Notes under the pieces: model-generated
Database searches by the model: none
The model's input: the letters and a program-made list of their open reading frames with translations, nothing else
Told to the model about the DNA's origin: nothing
Translations under genes and position numbers: made by a program
Shown here: positions 40,767-50,527 of the stretch, piece after piece
How the letters are laid out: each line of letters opens with the position of its first letter
Numbering within the stretch: position 1 is the stretch's first letter
From: Imperialibacter sp040222815
GTDB lineage: Bacteria; Bacteroidota; Bacteroidia; Cytophagales; Cyclobacteriaceae
DNA length: 64,000 bases
Assembly (NCBI RefSeq): GCF_040222815.1
Contig: NZ_JAVKCH010000057.1
Coordinates: 506,257 to 570,256 of the forward strand
Direction: 5' to 3'

Positions 40767-43556
40767 TTAATGTGCCTCCAGCCAGTTGTTGCCTACGCCG
40801 GTGCCGACCTCCAAAGGTACTTCAAGGGAAATGGCATTTTCCATAAAATGCACCACTTTTTCTTTGACTACATCCAGCTCACTTTCATGCACATCGAAAA
40901 CCAATTCATCATGCACTTGCATGATCATCTTAGTCTTCATTTTTTCCTTGATAAGCCAGTCATGTATGCGTATCATGGCGATTTTTATAATATCGGCGGC
41001 ACTCCCCTGGATAGGTGCATTGATGGCGTTTCGTTCGGCAAAACCACGAATGGTGATGTTTCGGGAGTTGATGTCTCTCAGGTAGCGACGTCTCCCCAGT
41101 ATGGTTGTTACGTATTCCTGTTCACGTGCCACGTTCACAATATGATCCATGTAGCGTTTTACTGCTGGAAACTCAGTGAAATATGCATCAATAATCTCTT
41201 TCGACTCGGTACGGGAAATACTTAGGTTTTCCGCCAGACCAAAAGCCGAAATTCCGTAGATGATACCAAAGTTAGCCGACTTGGCAATGCGCCTCATGTC
41301 GGAGTCCACTTCTTCCAATGGCTTTTTGAAGATTTTGGCAGCAGTGGTTGAGTGAATATCCCTGCCGTTTTTAAAGGCCTCAATCATACTTTCGTCTTTG
41401 GCAAAAGCGGCAATAATGCGCAGCTCGATTTGGGAATAATCCGCAGAAAATATTTTGTAGCCTGCTTCTCGTGGAATAAAGGCCTTCCTTATCTCCCGAC
41501 CCTTTTCGGTTCTTATCGGGATGTTTTGCAGGTTTGGATTGTTTGAGCTCAGTCGCCCTGTGGCCGCCACCGCCTGGCGGTAGTCGGTATGTACCCTTCC
41601 GTCTATTTTGCTGATCATCAGCGGCAAGGCATCTACATAGGTAGACTTCAGCTTTTGATACTCCCGGAATTCCAGGATCTTGTTGGCGATGGGGTGTTCG
41701 TTCGCCAGCTTTGAAAGGATATCTTCCCCAGTAGCATATTGGCCGGTCTTTGTCTTTTTGGGACTGTCGATCAGCTTGAGTTTGTCAAAAAGTATCTCAC
41801 CCAGCTGCTTGGGAGAAGCAATGTTGAATGTTTCTCCAGCAATTTCATAGATTTCTTTTTCTACTATTTTACTGGCCTTCTCCAGCTCACCCGACATTTG
41901 GCTTAAAGCATCGGTATCAATTTTGACGCCTTCGTACTCCATGTATGACAGCACTTTCACCAACGGACCTTCTACTTCGTCCAGCAGTTTTTTCATGCCG
42001 TATTTTTCTACCTCAGGCTCAAGCTTTTCCTTTAGTTGCAAGGTGATGTCGGCATCTTCAGCGGCATATTCCTTGATGGCTGCCAAATCTGCATCCCTCA
42101 TGGTGCCCTGCTTCACGCCTTTTTTCCCAATAAGGGTTTCGATAGAAATTGGGCTGTAGTTCAGGTAGTTTTCGGCGAGCACATCCATGTTGTGACGGGT
42201 GTCGGGATCGACCAGGTAGTGAGCCAGCATGGTATCAAACAATGGCCCCGCCACTTCAACGCCATACTTCTTGAGCACCGTCATATCGTATTTGATGTTC
42301 TGGCCAATCTTGGTAATGGTTTCGCTTTCAAAAACCTCCCTGAACTCCTCGGCTATTTTCTTGGCGTCCTCAAACTTTTCCGGCACGGGGATGTAGTAGG
42401 CTTCGCCAACTACATAGGCAAAGGAGATGCCCACTAGCTCCGCCTCAAATGAGTCAATATTGGTGGTTTCGGTGTCGAAGCAGACCTCTTTTTGCAAAAG
42501 CAGATATTTGAGGAGACTTTTCCTTAACTCGGGAGTGTCTATGAGGTGATAGTCGTGCACTTCCGTAAAAGCCGTTTTCTTTTCAGCAGGCTCCTCGTCT
42601 TCGAAACTCTCGTTGCTGATTACCGGGGCCGGAGCACCGAAAAGATCCATTTGCGATCCCGTTTCCTGCTTTTTAGGCTCGCCGAAGATACGTTTGGTGA
42701 GGGTTCGGAATTCCAACTCATTGAATATTCCCTTCAGTTTTTCCTCATCAGGCCCTTTAAAACGCAACAGCTCCTCATCAAACTCGATAGGCACTTCACA
42801 GTGGATGGTAGCCAATTCTTTGCTCAAAACACCTTGTTGAGCAAACTGGATCACATTTTCCTGAAGCTTGCCTTTAAGTTTATCAGTATTGGCGATGAGG
42901 TTTTCTACAGTGCCGAATTCTTTTAAAAGCTTGGAGGCTGTTTTGGCGCCCACACCAGGTATGCCGGGTATATTGTCAACGGAGTCGCCTTGTAAGCCGA
43001 GCAAATCACGCACCTGATCCACATTGTCAATGTCGAATTTGGCCAGCACTTCAGGGATACCCAGAATTTCCACTGAATTACCCAGGAAAGCTGGCTTGTA
43101 TAAGTAAACATGCTCCTGCACAAGCTGAGCGTAATCCTTATCGGGCGTCATCATGAAGACTTCAAATCCCATATGCCCGGCTTTTTTGGCAAATGTTCCA
43201 ACAATATCGTCGGCCTCGAAGCCATCCAGCTCCAAAACAGGAATCCGATAGGCCTCGGCCATTCGTTTTACCCATGGAATGGCTATAGAAATGTCTTCCG
43301 GCTGAGCTTCCCGGTGAGCTTTGTATGGCTCGTACTGCACATGCCTGAAGGTTGGGGCAGCAGTATCGAAGCAGATGGCAATATGAGAAGGCTTTTCCTT
43401 AGTTAAGATTTCGAGCAGCGAATTAGTGAAGCCAAGAATGGCTCCTGTGCTCATGCCTTTTGAGTTTATTCTTGGGTTTTTGCTAAAGGCAAAATGGGCC
43501 CTGTAGATAAGGGCCATTGCGTCAAGCAGGAAAAGTTTTTTCTCGGGTTTGCTCAT
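40767..43556 (-). CDS. polA: DNA polymerase I
   Basis: Fills gaps and removes RNA primers during replication and repair. The 929 residues comprise the 5'-3' exonuclease domain (1-about 290; FLLDAMALIYRAHF, LDGFEADDIVGT), the 3'-5' exonuclease domain with the DxE motif intact (VCFDTETTN) and later YAAEDAD, and the polymerase domain with motif A DYSQIELR, motif B KSANFGIIYGI and motif C HDELVFDV. The proofreading residues are retained. Full length and typical. A six-base inverted repeat (AATGGA/TCCATT at 43575-43589) lies just upstream in the leader. Confidence 0.98.
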   Translation of the reverse strand: MSKPEKKLFLLDAMALIYRAHFAFSKNPRINSKGMSTGAILGFTNSLLEILTKEKPSHIAICFDTAAPTFRHVQYEPYKAHREAQPEDISIAIPWVKRMAEAYRIPVLELDGFEADDIVGTFAKKAGHMGFEVFMMTPDKDYAQLVQEHVYLYKPAFLGNSVEILGIPEVLAKFDIDNVDQVRDLLGLQGDSVDNIPGIPGVGAKTASKLLKEFGTVENLIANTDKLKGKLQENVIQFAQQGVLSKELATIHCEVPIEFDEELLRFKGPDEEKLKGIFNELEFRTLTKRIFGEPKKQETGSQMDLFGAPAPVISNESFEDEEPAEKKTAFTEVHDYHLIDTPELRKSLLKYLLLQKEVCFDTETTNIDSFEAELVGISFAYVVGEAYYIPVPEKFEDAKKIAEEFREVFESETITKIGQNIKYDMTVLKKYGVEVAGPLFDTMLAHYLVDPDTRHNMDVLAENYLNYSPISIETLIGKKGVKQGTMRDADLAAIKEYAAEDADITLQLKEKLEPEVEKYGMKKLLDEVEGPLVKVLSYMEYEGVKIDTDALSQMSGELEKASKIVEKEIYEIAGETFNIASPKQLGEILFDKLKLIDSPKKTKTGQYATGEDILSKLANEHPIANKILEFREYQKLKSTYVDALPLMISKIDGRVHTDYRQAVAATGRLSSNNPNLQNIPIRTEKGREIRKAFIPREAGYKIFSADYSQIELRIIAAFAKDESMIEAFKNGRDIHSTTAAKIFKKPLEEVDSDMRRIAKSANFGIIYGISAFGLAENLSISRTESKEIIDAYFTEFPAVKRYMDHIVNVAREQEYVTTILGRRRYLRDINSRNITIRGFAERNAINAPIQGSAADIIKIAMIRIHDWLIKEKMKTKMIMQVHDELVFDVHESELDVVKEKVVHFMENAISLEVPLEVGTGVGNNWLEAH

Positions 43557-43974
43557 AATGGTAAAGGTAGAAAAAATGGAGTTTCCATTCGAGAAAGTAT
43601 GCAGCTTAGCTCCGCCTAAAATTTTTTTTAAGACGGCACCAACCTTTTATTTCCAATTGTGTCATTGATGGTGTTATGAGAAAACGAAGATATTTTTTGA
43701 TTTTATTGGGACTGGTTGTAGGGATGGTTTGCTTTTTAACCTCATTTGAGTCTAAACCGTCAGCTGGGCGTAATGCTTCTGTTGTTAGCTATTACCTCCG
43801 CTGAGACTGATCCTCGTTTTTTGATCACCATCAATCTTTGTGGTTCGCCTTTGTGGCGAACTGCAAAGAACTGGAGGTGGATGTGATTCCTCCCACAAAT
43901 GTTAAAAATTGCTAAAAAGGTACGAGTGGCATCGCTTTTGATTGTTATAAGGTTGTACTAAACAATTAGAAGCT
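43557..43974. other. Spacer between polA and the DUF4251 gene
   Basis: Apart from the small candidate gene at 43676-43804 and the 43575-43589 inverted repeat, no coding sequence or terminator was recognised in this 418-base region. The last 60 bases before 43975 are AT-rich and probably hold the promoter of the DUF4251 gene. Confidence 0.5.
43676..43804 (+). CDS. Small exported or membrane peptide, 42 aa
   Basis: A 42-codon frame: basic start MRKRRYF, hydrophobic core LILLGLVVGMVCFL, and a polar tail ending VVSYYLR. It reads as a signal anchor or a very short lipoprotein-like peptide (Cys19 in MVCFL is not followed by a lipobox-like small residue). It lies divergent from polA. No homologue is recalled. 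Coding status rests on the intact frame and plausible topology. Confidence 0.4.
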   Translation: MRKRRYFLILLGLVVGMVCFLTSFESKPSAGRNASVVSYYLR

Positions 43975-44538
43975 ATGAAGAAGTTGAAGAATTTAGCGGT
44001 GCTTGGATTGTTGATCTTAGTAGTACCGGCTTATAGCCAAACGGCTGATGACAATGAGAAACTTTCCAAGGCTGATAGAAAAGAACTTAAACAGTTAGAG
44101 AGGGATCAGGAAATGACTGAGCTCAAAGAAGTAGTGAATGAGCGGTCGTTCCTCATAGACGCCGATTTCCTCCTTGACAGACAAAGCCGACAGTATATGG
44201 CCACGGCCAATAATTTTGTTTCCATTGAGGGAGACCGAGTTATTATGCAAACTGCCTCTCCCTACGGCATAGGCTACAACGGCATTGGTGGCGTTACGGT
44301 TGTTGGTCGAATACTAGACTATAAGGTCAACGAGAGTAAAAATGGCAACAACTTATTCGTCACCATTCAAACAAGCTCAGTTGGCTATGGTAACGGCACC
44401 ATATTTATATCTATTCGGGGCAAGGAAAACGCCGTGGCCCGATTTTATGGGCCCTGGGGAAGAAGTCTTGCCTTTTCGGGAGATGTGGAGCGCCATGGCG
44501 GGTCGTTTAAATACAAAGGAATGAGTGTCCCCATGTAG
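43975..44538 (+). CDS. DUF4251 domain protein
   Basis: A 187-residue exported protein with a signal peptide ending near AYSQ. The DUF4251 core is visible in ERSFLIDADFLLDRQSRQY, then VSIEGDRVIMQTASPYGIGYNGIGGVTVVG and IFISIRGKENAVARFYGP. This small beta-rich family is found in Bacteroidota periplasm or outer membrane and its function is unknown. An acidic/basic coiled region (KLSKADRKELKQLERDQ) follows the signal. A terminator follows the gene. Confidence 0.87.
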   Translation: MKKLKNLAVLGLLILVVPAYSQTADDNEKLSKADRKELKQLERDQEMTELKEVVNERSFLIDADFLLDRQSRQYMATANNFVSIEGDRVIMQTASPYGIGYNGIGGVTVVGRILDYKVNESKNGNNLFVTIQTSSVGYGNGTIFISIRGKENAVARFYGPWGRSLAFSGDVERHGGSFKYKGMSVPM

Positions 44539-44559
44539 CACTTACAAAAACACATGAAG

Positions 44560-44590
44560 AAAGGCCCGTTGCTTAGCAGCGGGCCTTTTT
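44560..44590 (+). terminator. Intrinsic terminator after the DUF4251 gene
   Basis: AAGGCCCG (44561-44568) pairs with CGGGCCTT (44580-44587), with an inner GC/GC pair around TTA, followed by a T-rich tract. Confidence 0.85.
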
Positions 44591-44714
44591 ATTTTATTGA
44601 AAATTTAGGAGTATCTTAGATGCTGGATGAAATCGAAAGTGCAACGCTGGTTTTTTTGAAGACTTCGGTTATCACCTATGAGTTTTAGTAACATTATTTC
44701 TAACCTGAGCGATT

Positions 44715-45677
44715 ATGAGAAAACTTATTGCAACTGCCCAACTTGCGCTTTCCCTGGCGTTTATTCTTGCCATTATCAGTTGTGGCGATAAGGACGATGC
44801 CCCATTAGCGTCCCTGGAGTTTGATGGAAGCTATAATGGGATTTTTTCCATGCAAGGGGTTCAAATTGGCACCTGGACTATGCTGGTCAACAAGGGGCAG
44901 GCCAGCGGCTCTTTCGATTATATCACGGGAAGTACAACTTACACAGGCACTGTTTACGAAGGGGGCAAGCTTGAAGTAAACATCACTTACGACGACGGAT
45001 CTACCACAGAGACGGTCATCACTATTAAAGAGGACGGTGCAGTATCGGGAACCTGGGCAAACTCCGATGTGGAGTTTGGGGAACTTTCCGGAGCAATAGA
45101 GGTGACAAGCTTTGACGGCAGCTACAACGGGATTGCTTTTTCTGACGATATGTATTCCGCTTCCTGGTCGCTGACAATCAGCAAGGGAAAGGCGACAGGT
45201 GCTTACAGCGGAGGAGACGGCAATGGCCTGATATCTGGATATGTTGATAGCGAGGGAAAATTATCAATCGGCTCTGCCTTTGCCACAGGAACTGTGCTGA
45301 CTGCGCAGGGCAGTATTGCGGATGGCAACGTCACGGTAATTTGGTTCGATACAACACAAGAAACGGGTACAGCCCTTGGTGCTATTGCCACTGGAGCTTT
45401 TGACAATGACTATGAAGGAACGGCACAAGGCGGCGGTGTCGTTATTGGTACCTGGACTTTGAATATTGCGGGCGGCAAAGCGATGGGCATTTATAATGGC
45501 AGCGATGATTCATCGGCGATTAATGGCTTTGCCAACGAGGATGGCGACATTTATCTGGGCATCAACCAGGGCGACGGGGATGTGGTGACTGTCACCGGCA
45601 CCATCGAAGGTGGGGATATCGCTGGCTCATGGACCGATTCTGACGGACGAAGTGGAACGTTCGTAGGTGGCATCTAA
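44715..45677 (+). CDS. Lipoprotein with three tandem beta repeats
   Basis: A 320-residue lipoprotein (IISC lipobox, Cys23). The mature protein is three repeats of about 90 to 95 residues, each opening with FDGSYNG or FDNDYEG and containing GTWTM, SWSL or GTWTL followed by a lysine/glycine turn (KGQASGS, KGKATGA, GGKAMGI) and a strand ending in a GSW/GTW turn. The pattern suggests a beta-sandwich or small-barrel repeat; the family was not recognised. It may bind a ligand at the cell surface or periplasm. A terminator follows. Confidence 0.75.
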   Translation: MRKLIATAQLALSLAFILAIISCGDKDDAPLASLEFDGSYNGIFSMQGVQIGTWTMLVNKGQASGSFDYITGSTTYTGTVYEGGKLEVNITYDDGSTTETVITIKEDGAVSGTWANSDVEFGELSGAIEVTSFDGSYNGIAFSDDMYSASWSLTISKGKATGAYSGGDGNGLISGYVDSEGKLSIGSAFATGTVLTAQGSIADGNVTVIWFDTTQETGTALGAIATGAFDNDYEGTAQGGGVVIGTWTLNIAGGKAMGIYNGSDDSSAINGFANEDGDIYLGINQGDGDVVTVTGTIEGGDIAGSWTDSDGRSGTFVGGI

Positions 45678-45747
45678 CACATGAGGATTGTTGGTTAACT
45701 CAAACCAACCGATTCAGCATTTACATTAAATTTATTCTGAAGATCAC

Positions 45748-45785
45748 AAAGTCGACTGCATGGCAGCCGACTTTGTTTTATTTTA
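45748..45785 (+). terminator. Intrinsic terminator after the triple-repeat lipoprotein gene
   Basis: Twelve bases (45748-45759) pair with 45763-45774 with one mismatch around an ATG loop, followed by GTTTTATTTTA. It lies upstream of the S9 peptidase start chosen at 45865 and argues against an earlier start. Confidence 0.85.
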
Positions 45786-45864
45786 CCCTGGCTGCGCCTT
45801 TTGTGTAAGGCTGCTTTCAAAAGTTTTGAATAAGGTGAAAATTGTTCAAAATAATATTGACCCA

Positions 45865-48222
45865 ATGAGACCAATCTACACTGTTGTCCTTTTGCTGGCT
45901 CTGTCGTCAGCAGCCACCGCCCAGTCTTCCCTTTCCATTCCGCAGATCATGCAGGGCCAAGATTTCACGGGCTACTGGCCGTCCAGCCTATGGTGGTCAG
46001 AAGACGGTAAGACAATTTACTTCGACTGGAATCCTGATAAGAACCCGAGCGATTCACTATATAAGTACGTCGTAGGCTCCAATGGACCCGTGAAGGTAAC
46101 TCCGAAGGAGAGACGGGCTCTTCCGTCCAGACGAGGCACGTACAATAAGGCAATGACCAAAAAGCTGTACGAAAAAGGTGGGGACATATTTGTTCTGGAT
46201 CTGAAGAGTGGAGCAACTACTCAGGTGACTAATACAGCAGGTAGGGAGTCGGATGCTTATTTTGGCCCGGATGAAAAGACCATCCATTTTACCTTCGATA
46301 ACAACCTGCTCTCCTGGGACATTTCAACGGGCGTTATCACCCAACTTACCAACTTTAAAGAGGGCTCTGCAAAGAAGCCCAAAAAACTATCGGAACAAGA
46401 TGAATGGCTAAAAAATGATCAGCTGGGGCTTTCGCAGATTGTGAAGCAGCGCCATGAGGAAGATGAACTGGAAAAGGAAATCCGAAAGGCAGATCAAGCA
46501 GGCAGACCAAAGGAAATTTACCTTGAGGGCAAAAGTGTGTCAGGTATTCAAATGAGTCCCGATGGCAAAGTCATTTCTTATGTTCTTTTTAAATCGGCGG
46601 ACAATACCCACAATACCATGGTGCCTGAGTTTGTAGCTGAATCAGGCTACACGGAACCAATCAATACGAGAACAAAAGTGGGCTCCGAGTTATCGAAAAG
46701 GGAAGTTTGGATGTTTATGCCTGCCACAGGAAAGGTGATGCAGGTGAAAACCAATGATTTACCGGGGATCAAAGACAAGCCCGATTTTTACGCCGACTAT
46801 CCAAAGCTTGACACGATGAAGGCTTTCGAAAGAGAAGTGTTCGGCTTTGGCCCTTTCTGGTCTGACGACGGGTCGAAGGCAATGATGGTGTATCGGTCGG
46901 TCGACAACAAAGACAGGTGGATCACTTTGCTGAACCCTGAAGACGGATCGAATACATTACTGGATAGGCAAAGGGATGAGGCCTGGGTAGGCGGCCCCGG
47001 CGTGGGTTGGTCAATGTATTCTCCTGGTGACATTGGCTGGTTGCCTGACAACAAAAGGATTTGGTTTCAGTCGGAAGAAACTGGGTTCTCACATTTGTAC
47101 GTATTGGATGTAGATAGCAAAAGCAAAAAGGCTTTAACGGCTGGAGAATATGAGGTGTACGATGTAAGCTTATCCAAAGACAAGAAGTCGTGGTATTTCA
47201 GCAGCAATGAGGGAGACTTCGGACAAAGGCACTTTTACAAATTGCCGTTGGAGGGAGGTAAGGCCGTGAAAATTACATCACAGGTGGGAAGCAACGATGT
47301 CACACTGTCACCAGACGAGAAGAACCTGGCCATGTTGTTTTCAACAGCCAATAAGCCCTGGGAGTTGTACTTGATGCCGAACAAACCTGGGGCAGCGATG
47401 AAGAAAATTACCTCGTCAACTACGCCTGAATTCGACGCATATAACTGGAGAACTCCCGAGTTCACTACTTTCACAGCCAGGGATGGCACTGAAGTGCCGG
47501 CGAGGCTTTATAAGCCAGCTAACCCAACAGCCAATGGCCCGGCGGTAGTTTTTGTGCATGGAGCAGGCTACCTACAGAATGCGCACAAATGGTGGAGCAG
47601 CTATTACCGTGAGTATATGTTCCACAACTTTCTGGTAGACAATGGATACACAGTGCTCGACATTGACTACAGGGCCAGTGCAGGCTACGGCCGTGATTGG
47701 CGAACTGCTATCTATCGGTTTATGGGGGGTTGGGACTTGTCCGACAATGTGGATGGAGCCAAGTTCCTGGTGGAGAAGCACAACGTGAGCAAAGACAAGA
47801 TCGGCGTTTATGGCGGCTCTTATGGTGGCTTTATTACGCTGATGGCGCTGTTTACCGAGCCCGATGTTTTTGCTGCTGGTGCCGGTCTGCGTTCTGTTAC
47901 CGACTGGGCTCATTATAACCACGGTTACACTTCTAATATCCTGAACACCCCCGTGCTGGATAGCATCGCTTATCGCAAATCCTCACCGATTTATTATGCG
48001 GAAAACCTGAAAAAGCCTTTGCTCATTGCCCATGGCATGGTCGACACCAACGTTCACTTTCAGGATGTCGTTCGACTGTCGCAAAGATTGATTGAGTTGG
48101 GTAAAAGGGATTGGGAAATGGCGTTGTATCCGGTGGAGAATCACGGCTTTGTGGAGGCTTCTAGCTGGGCCGACGAGTATCGGAGAATTTACGAGCTATT
48201 CGAGAAAAATCTGAAAAAGTAG
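45865..48222 (+). CDS. S9 family serine peptidase (prolyl oligopeptidase/DPP type), exported
   Basis: A 785-residue exported peptidase. The ATG at 45865 gives a signal peptide (cleavage near ATAQ); earlier in-frame codons cross a terminator. Residues about 30-510 form the propeller gate (repeats such as GIQMSPDGKVISYV and NDVTLSPDEKNLAML). The alpha/beta-hydrolase domain carries Ser652 in GGSYGGF, Asp727 in HGMVDTN and His760 in VENHGF. Such enzymes remove dipeptides or cleave short peptides in the periplasm. A hairpin overlaps its last codons and may end the convergent gene. Confidence 0.94.
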   Translation: MRPIYTVVLLLALSSAATAQSSLSIPQIMQGQDFTGYWPSSLWWSEDGKTIYFDWNPDKNPSDSLYKYVVGSNGPVKVTPKERRALPSRRGTYNKAMTKKLYEKGGDIFVLDLKSGATTQVTNTAGRESDAYFGPDEKTIHFTFDNNLLSWDISTGVITQLTNFKEGSAKKPKKLSEQDEWLKNDQLGLSQIVKQRHEEDELEKEIRKADQAGRPKEIYLEGKSVSGIQMSPDGKVISYVLFKSADNTHNTMVPEFVAESGYTEPINTRTKVGSELSKREVWMFMPATGKVMQVKTNDLPGIKDKPDFYADYPKLDTMKAFEREVFGFGPFWSDDGSKAMMVYRSVDNKDRWITLLNPEDGSNTLLDRQRDEAWVGGPGVGWSMYSPGDIGWLPDNKRIWFQSEETGFSHLYVLDVDSKSKKALTAGEYEVYDVSLSKDKKSWYFSSNEGDFGQRHFYKLPLEGGKAVKITSQVGSNDVTLSPDEKNLAMLFSTANKPWELYLMPNKPGAAMKKITSSTTPEFDAYNWRTPEFTTFTARDGTEVPARLYKPANPTANGPAVVFVHGAGYLQNAHKWWSSYYREYMFHNFLVDNGYTVLDIDYRASAGYGRDWRTAIYRFMGGWDLSDNVDGAKFLVEKHNVSKDKIGVYGGSYGGFITLMALFTEPDVFAAGAGLRSVTDWAHYNHGYTSNILNTPVLDSIAYRKSSPIYYAENLKKPLLIAHGMVDTNVHFQDVVRLSQRLIELGKRDWEMALYPVENHGFVEASSWADEYRRIYELFEKNLKK

Positions 48223-48230
48223 CTTTTCAG
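48205..48230 (-). terminator. Hairpin at the stop-codon junction
   Basis: CTGAAAA (48211-48217) pairs perfectly with TTTTCAG (48224-48230). It covers both stop codons. On the minus strand it is followed by ATTTTTC, so it could terminate the SLC13 gene from inside the end of the peptidase gene. Confidence 0.4.
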
Positions 48231-50041
48231 AAGGGAAAAATAATGGGGATCAGGATGCTGGCTACTATCCAGAACACCAGAGATAGTGGCCAGCCTACCT
48301 TAAAGTAGTCGGTAAACTTGTAGCCACCTGCACTGTACACCATGGTATTGGTTTGGTAGCCCACCGGAGTCATGAAGCTGGCCGATGCAGCAAACGTGAC
48401 AGCCATCAAAAAAGGTGTAGGACTTAACCCTAGCGATTGCGCTGTTACGATGGCAATTGGGGCCAAAAGAGCTGCTGTGGCATTGTTGGACATCATTTCG
48501 GTCAATAGAGCGGTAACCAGATAAAGACCCGACACGATGGCAATTGGCCCAAATTCCCCCAGCGAATCAATCAGCGACCCTGCAATGACGGCAGCGAGGC
48601 CGCTTTTTTGCATCGCCACACCGAGGCTGAGGGCACCAGCCAGCAGAAAGACCACTTTCCATTCAATGGCCTGGTATACCTCCTTCATCGTGATTGATTT
48701 AGACACCACAAGTATCGCCGTACCTGCAATAGCTCCAATCATTATATTAACGAGATTAAAAGCTGCCAGAAACACAATGGCGCCAATAATTGTCAGCACA
48801 AAAAGGAATCGTTTCTTTTTAAAGTCCATCACACCCTCTTCTGAAAGGATAAGGAAAGGGCTTTCGTGGTGAGTTTCCTGCTTTTTGAGCTCAGTCAGGT
48901 GGTGGGTTTTTATTTCCGCAAGGATAACGTCTCCAGCTTTTAATGCTACCTCATGCAGGTGTTCGTGGAGCACCTCTTCACGGTGGCGAATGGCCAGGGG
49001 AACCGCCCGGTAGCTCCTGCGAAAGTCGATCTCTCTGAGAGTTTTTCCCTCAAAACTGGATTGAGAAGTGATGACCAACTCCACCAGCGTCATACCCTGG
49101 TTGTTGAGCGCTTCTTCACCAATACTTACGGCAGATTGCGATTGAATCTTTACCAGGTCTTTCAGCCCTTTGATCTTCTCAACATTGCACCGCACCTTTA
49201 GCACATCGCCCGACAGCAAAACCATATCGCCGGGGGGCAGCCCATATTTTTGCCCATTGCGCCGCACCTCAAGGATGTCCATTTCAAGCTCTTTTACTAT
49301 TGGACTATCCATGATACGCTGGCCAGTGAAAGCCCCATCTTCTTTTAACTCTATTTCAGTAAGGAAGTCCCGGAAAGAAACACTGCTTTTGAATCCTTCG
49401 GCCACCGATCGGTCGGGAAGAAGTTTTATTCCAATGAAGGCGATATACAATGTGCCAATCACGAGAAAGATCAGACCAAGGGGAGACATTTCGAACATAC
49501 CAAACTCGGGCAGTCCGTTTTTCATCGCCACACCTGATACGACAATATTGGTAGACGTACCTATTAGAGAGCAAACACCCCCAAAGATGGAAGCGAAGGA
49601 GATTGGAATGAGCAGCTTGGAGGGACTTATGTTGCTGGTGTGGGCGATCTGCACGGCAACGGGGATAAATACTGCCACAACTGGCGTATTGTTTACAAAA
49701 GCCGAAGTGAACCCGACAAAGAGCACGAGGCTGATCATCCCAAAAAGGTAATTTGATTTGAACAGGCCGGCAAGCTTGGGTGTCATTAGCTGAAGCGCAC
49801 CTGTCTTGAGCAGAGCGGCACTGAGAACAAACATGAAAGCCACGGTAATGGTGGCAGGGTTGGCAAAGCCAGCCACCCCTTCTTCAGGGCTGATAATACC
49901 CAGAAGAACCAGTGAAGACAATATGAGTAGCGCAACAACGTCGATTGAGAAGAACTCAGTGACGAATAGCAGCACTGCCACTACTATCACGCCCAATACC
50001 AACCATGCATCTAGCCCCATATTTTCCGAATAAGCGGGCAA
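48227..50041 (-). CDS. SLC13/DASS-family permease with RCK_C (TrkA-C) domains
   Basis: A 604-residue inner-membrane transporter. Two membrane halves of about five helices each (SNYLFGMISLVLFVGFTSAFVNNTPVVAVF; ATAALLAPIAIVTAQSLG) flank a soluble middle part (about 205-400) with two TrkA-C-type domains (MDSPIVKELEMDILEVRRNGQ; FEGKTLREIDFRRSYRAV). The NNTPVV and NNATAA motifs are the DASS-type substrate/Na+ sites. Substrate could be sulfate or dicarboxylates; the neighbouring Rrf2 regulator on the same strand favours sulfate, but that is inference. It ends at the hairpin 48205-48230. Confidence 0.9.
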   Translation of the reverse strand: MPAYSENMGLDAWLVLGVIVVAVLLFVTEFFSIDVVALLILSSLVLLGIISPEEGVAGFANPATITVAFMFVLSAALLKTGALQLMTPKLAGLFKSNYLFGMISLVLFVGFTSAFVNNTPVVAVFIPVAVQIAHTSNISPSKLLIPISFASIFGGVCSLIGTSTNIVVSGVAMKNGLPEFGMFEMSPLGLIFLVIGTLYIAFIGIKLLPDRSVAEGFKSSVSFRDFLTEIELKEDGAFTGQRIMDSPIVKELEMDILEVRRNGQKYGLPPGDMVLLSGDVLKVRCNVEKIKGLKDLVKIQSQSAVSIGEEALNNQGMTLVELVITSQSSFEGKTLREIDFRRSYRAVPLAIRHREEVLHEHLHEVALKAGDVILAEIKTHHLTELKKQETHHESPFLILSEEGVMDFKKKRFLFVLTIIGAIVFLAAFNLVNIMIGAIAGTAILVVSKSITMKEVYQAIEWKVVFLLAGALSLGVAMQKSGLAAVIAGSLIDSLGEFGPIAIVSGLYLVTALLTEMMSNNATAALLAPIAIVTAQSLGLSPTPFLMAVTFAASASFMTPVGYQTNTMVYSAGGYKFTDYFKVGWPLSLVFWIVASILIPIIFPF

Positions 50042-50098
50042 ATATTATAAAATCTATAAACTATACCAAATTAGTAGACTTTAGGACAAAGAAAAAAA

Positions 50099-50527
50099 TC
50101 ACTTTTGAACCGACTCCTTTTCGATAATGGAAGCCAGGGTGTTTTGCTTCAGGATGTGAACGGTCTCATTTCTAACAGCCATAAATACATCCCGGATACC
50201 ACAAGTTTCCTCGTCTTTACACTCCTCGCAGCGTTCATAATATTTGTAAGTAACGCATGGAAGTAACGCAATAGGACCATCAAGCAAACGCATAACATCA
50301 GCTACGTTCACTTCTTCAGGGGGTTTAATCAGGTAGTATCCGCCGCCCTTGCCTTTCTTGCTAGCCAATATACCGGCATTTTTCAGGTCAAGAAGAATAG
50401 CCTCAAGAAACTTTTGAGGTATGTTTTCCTGCTCGGAGATATGACTAATTAGTACCGGGCCCTGCTCGAATTTTTTGGCCAGGTGAACCAGCGCATTAAG
50501 TGCATACTTGGTTTTCTTTGAAATCAT
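50099..50527 (-). CDS. Rrf2 family Fe-S-type transcriptional regulator
   Basis: A 142-residue winged-helix regulator: KTKYALNALVHLA, SHISEQENIPQKFLEAILLDL and GKGGGYYLIKPPEEVNVADVM. Four cysteines (91, 100, 103, 109) lie in the Rrf2 position for a [2Fe-2S] cluster, with a CEEC cluster unlike the three-Cys IscR pattern. IscR, CymR and NsrR belong to this family. It precedes the SLC13 permease by 57 bases on the same strand and is divergent from the amidase, so both could be targets. Confidence 0.93.
   Translation of the reverse strand: MISKKTKYALNALVHLAKKFEQGPVLISHISEQENIPQKFLEAILLDLKNAGILASKKGKGGGYYLIKPPEEVNVADVMRLLDGPIALLPCVTYKYYERCEECKDEETCGIRDVFMAVRNETVHILKQNTLASIIEKESVQK

Noticed and set aside
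45760..45864. Upstream start for the S9 peptidase
   Set aside because: It lies within the terminator region of the preceding gene, and the later ATG gives a proper signal peptide.
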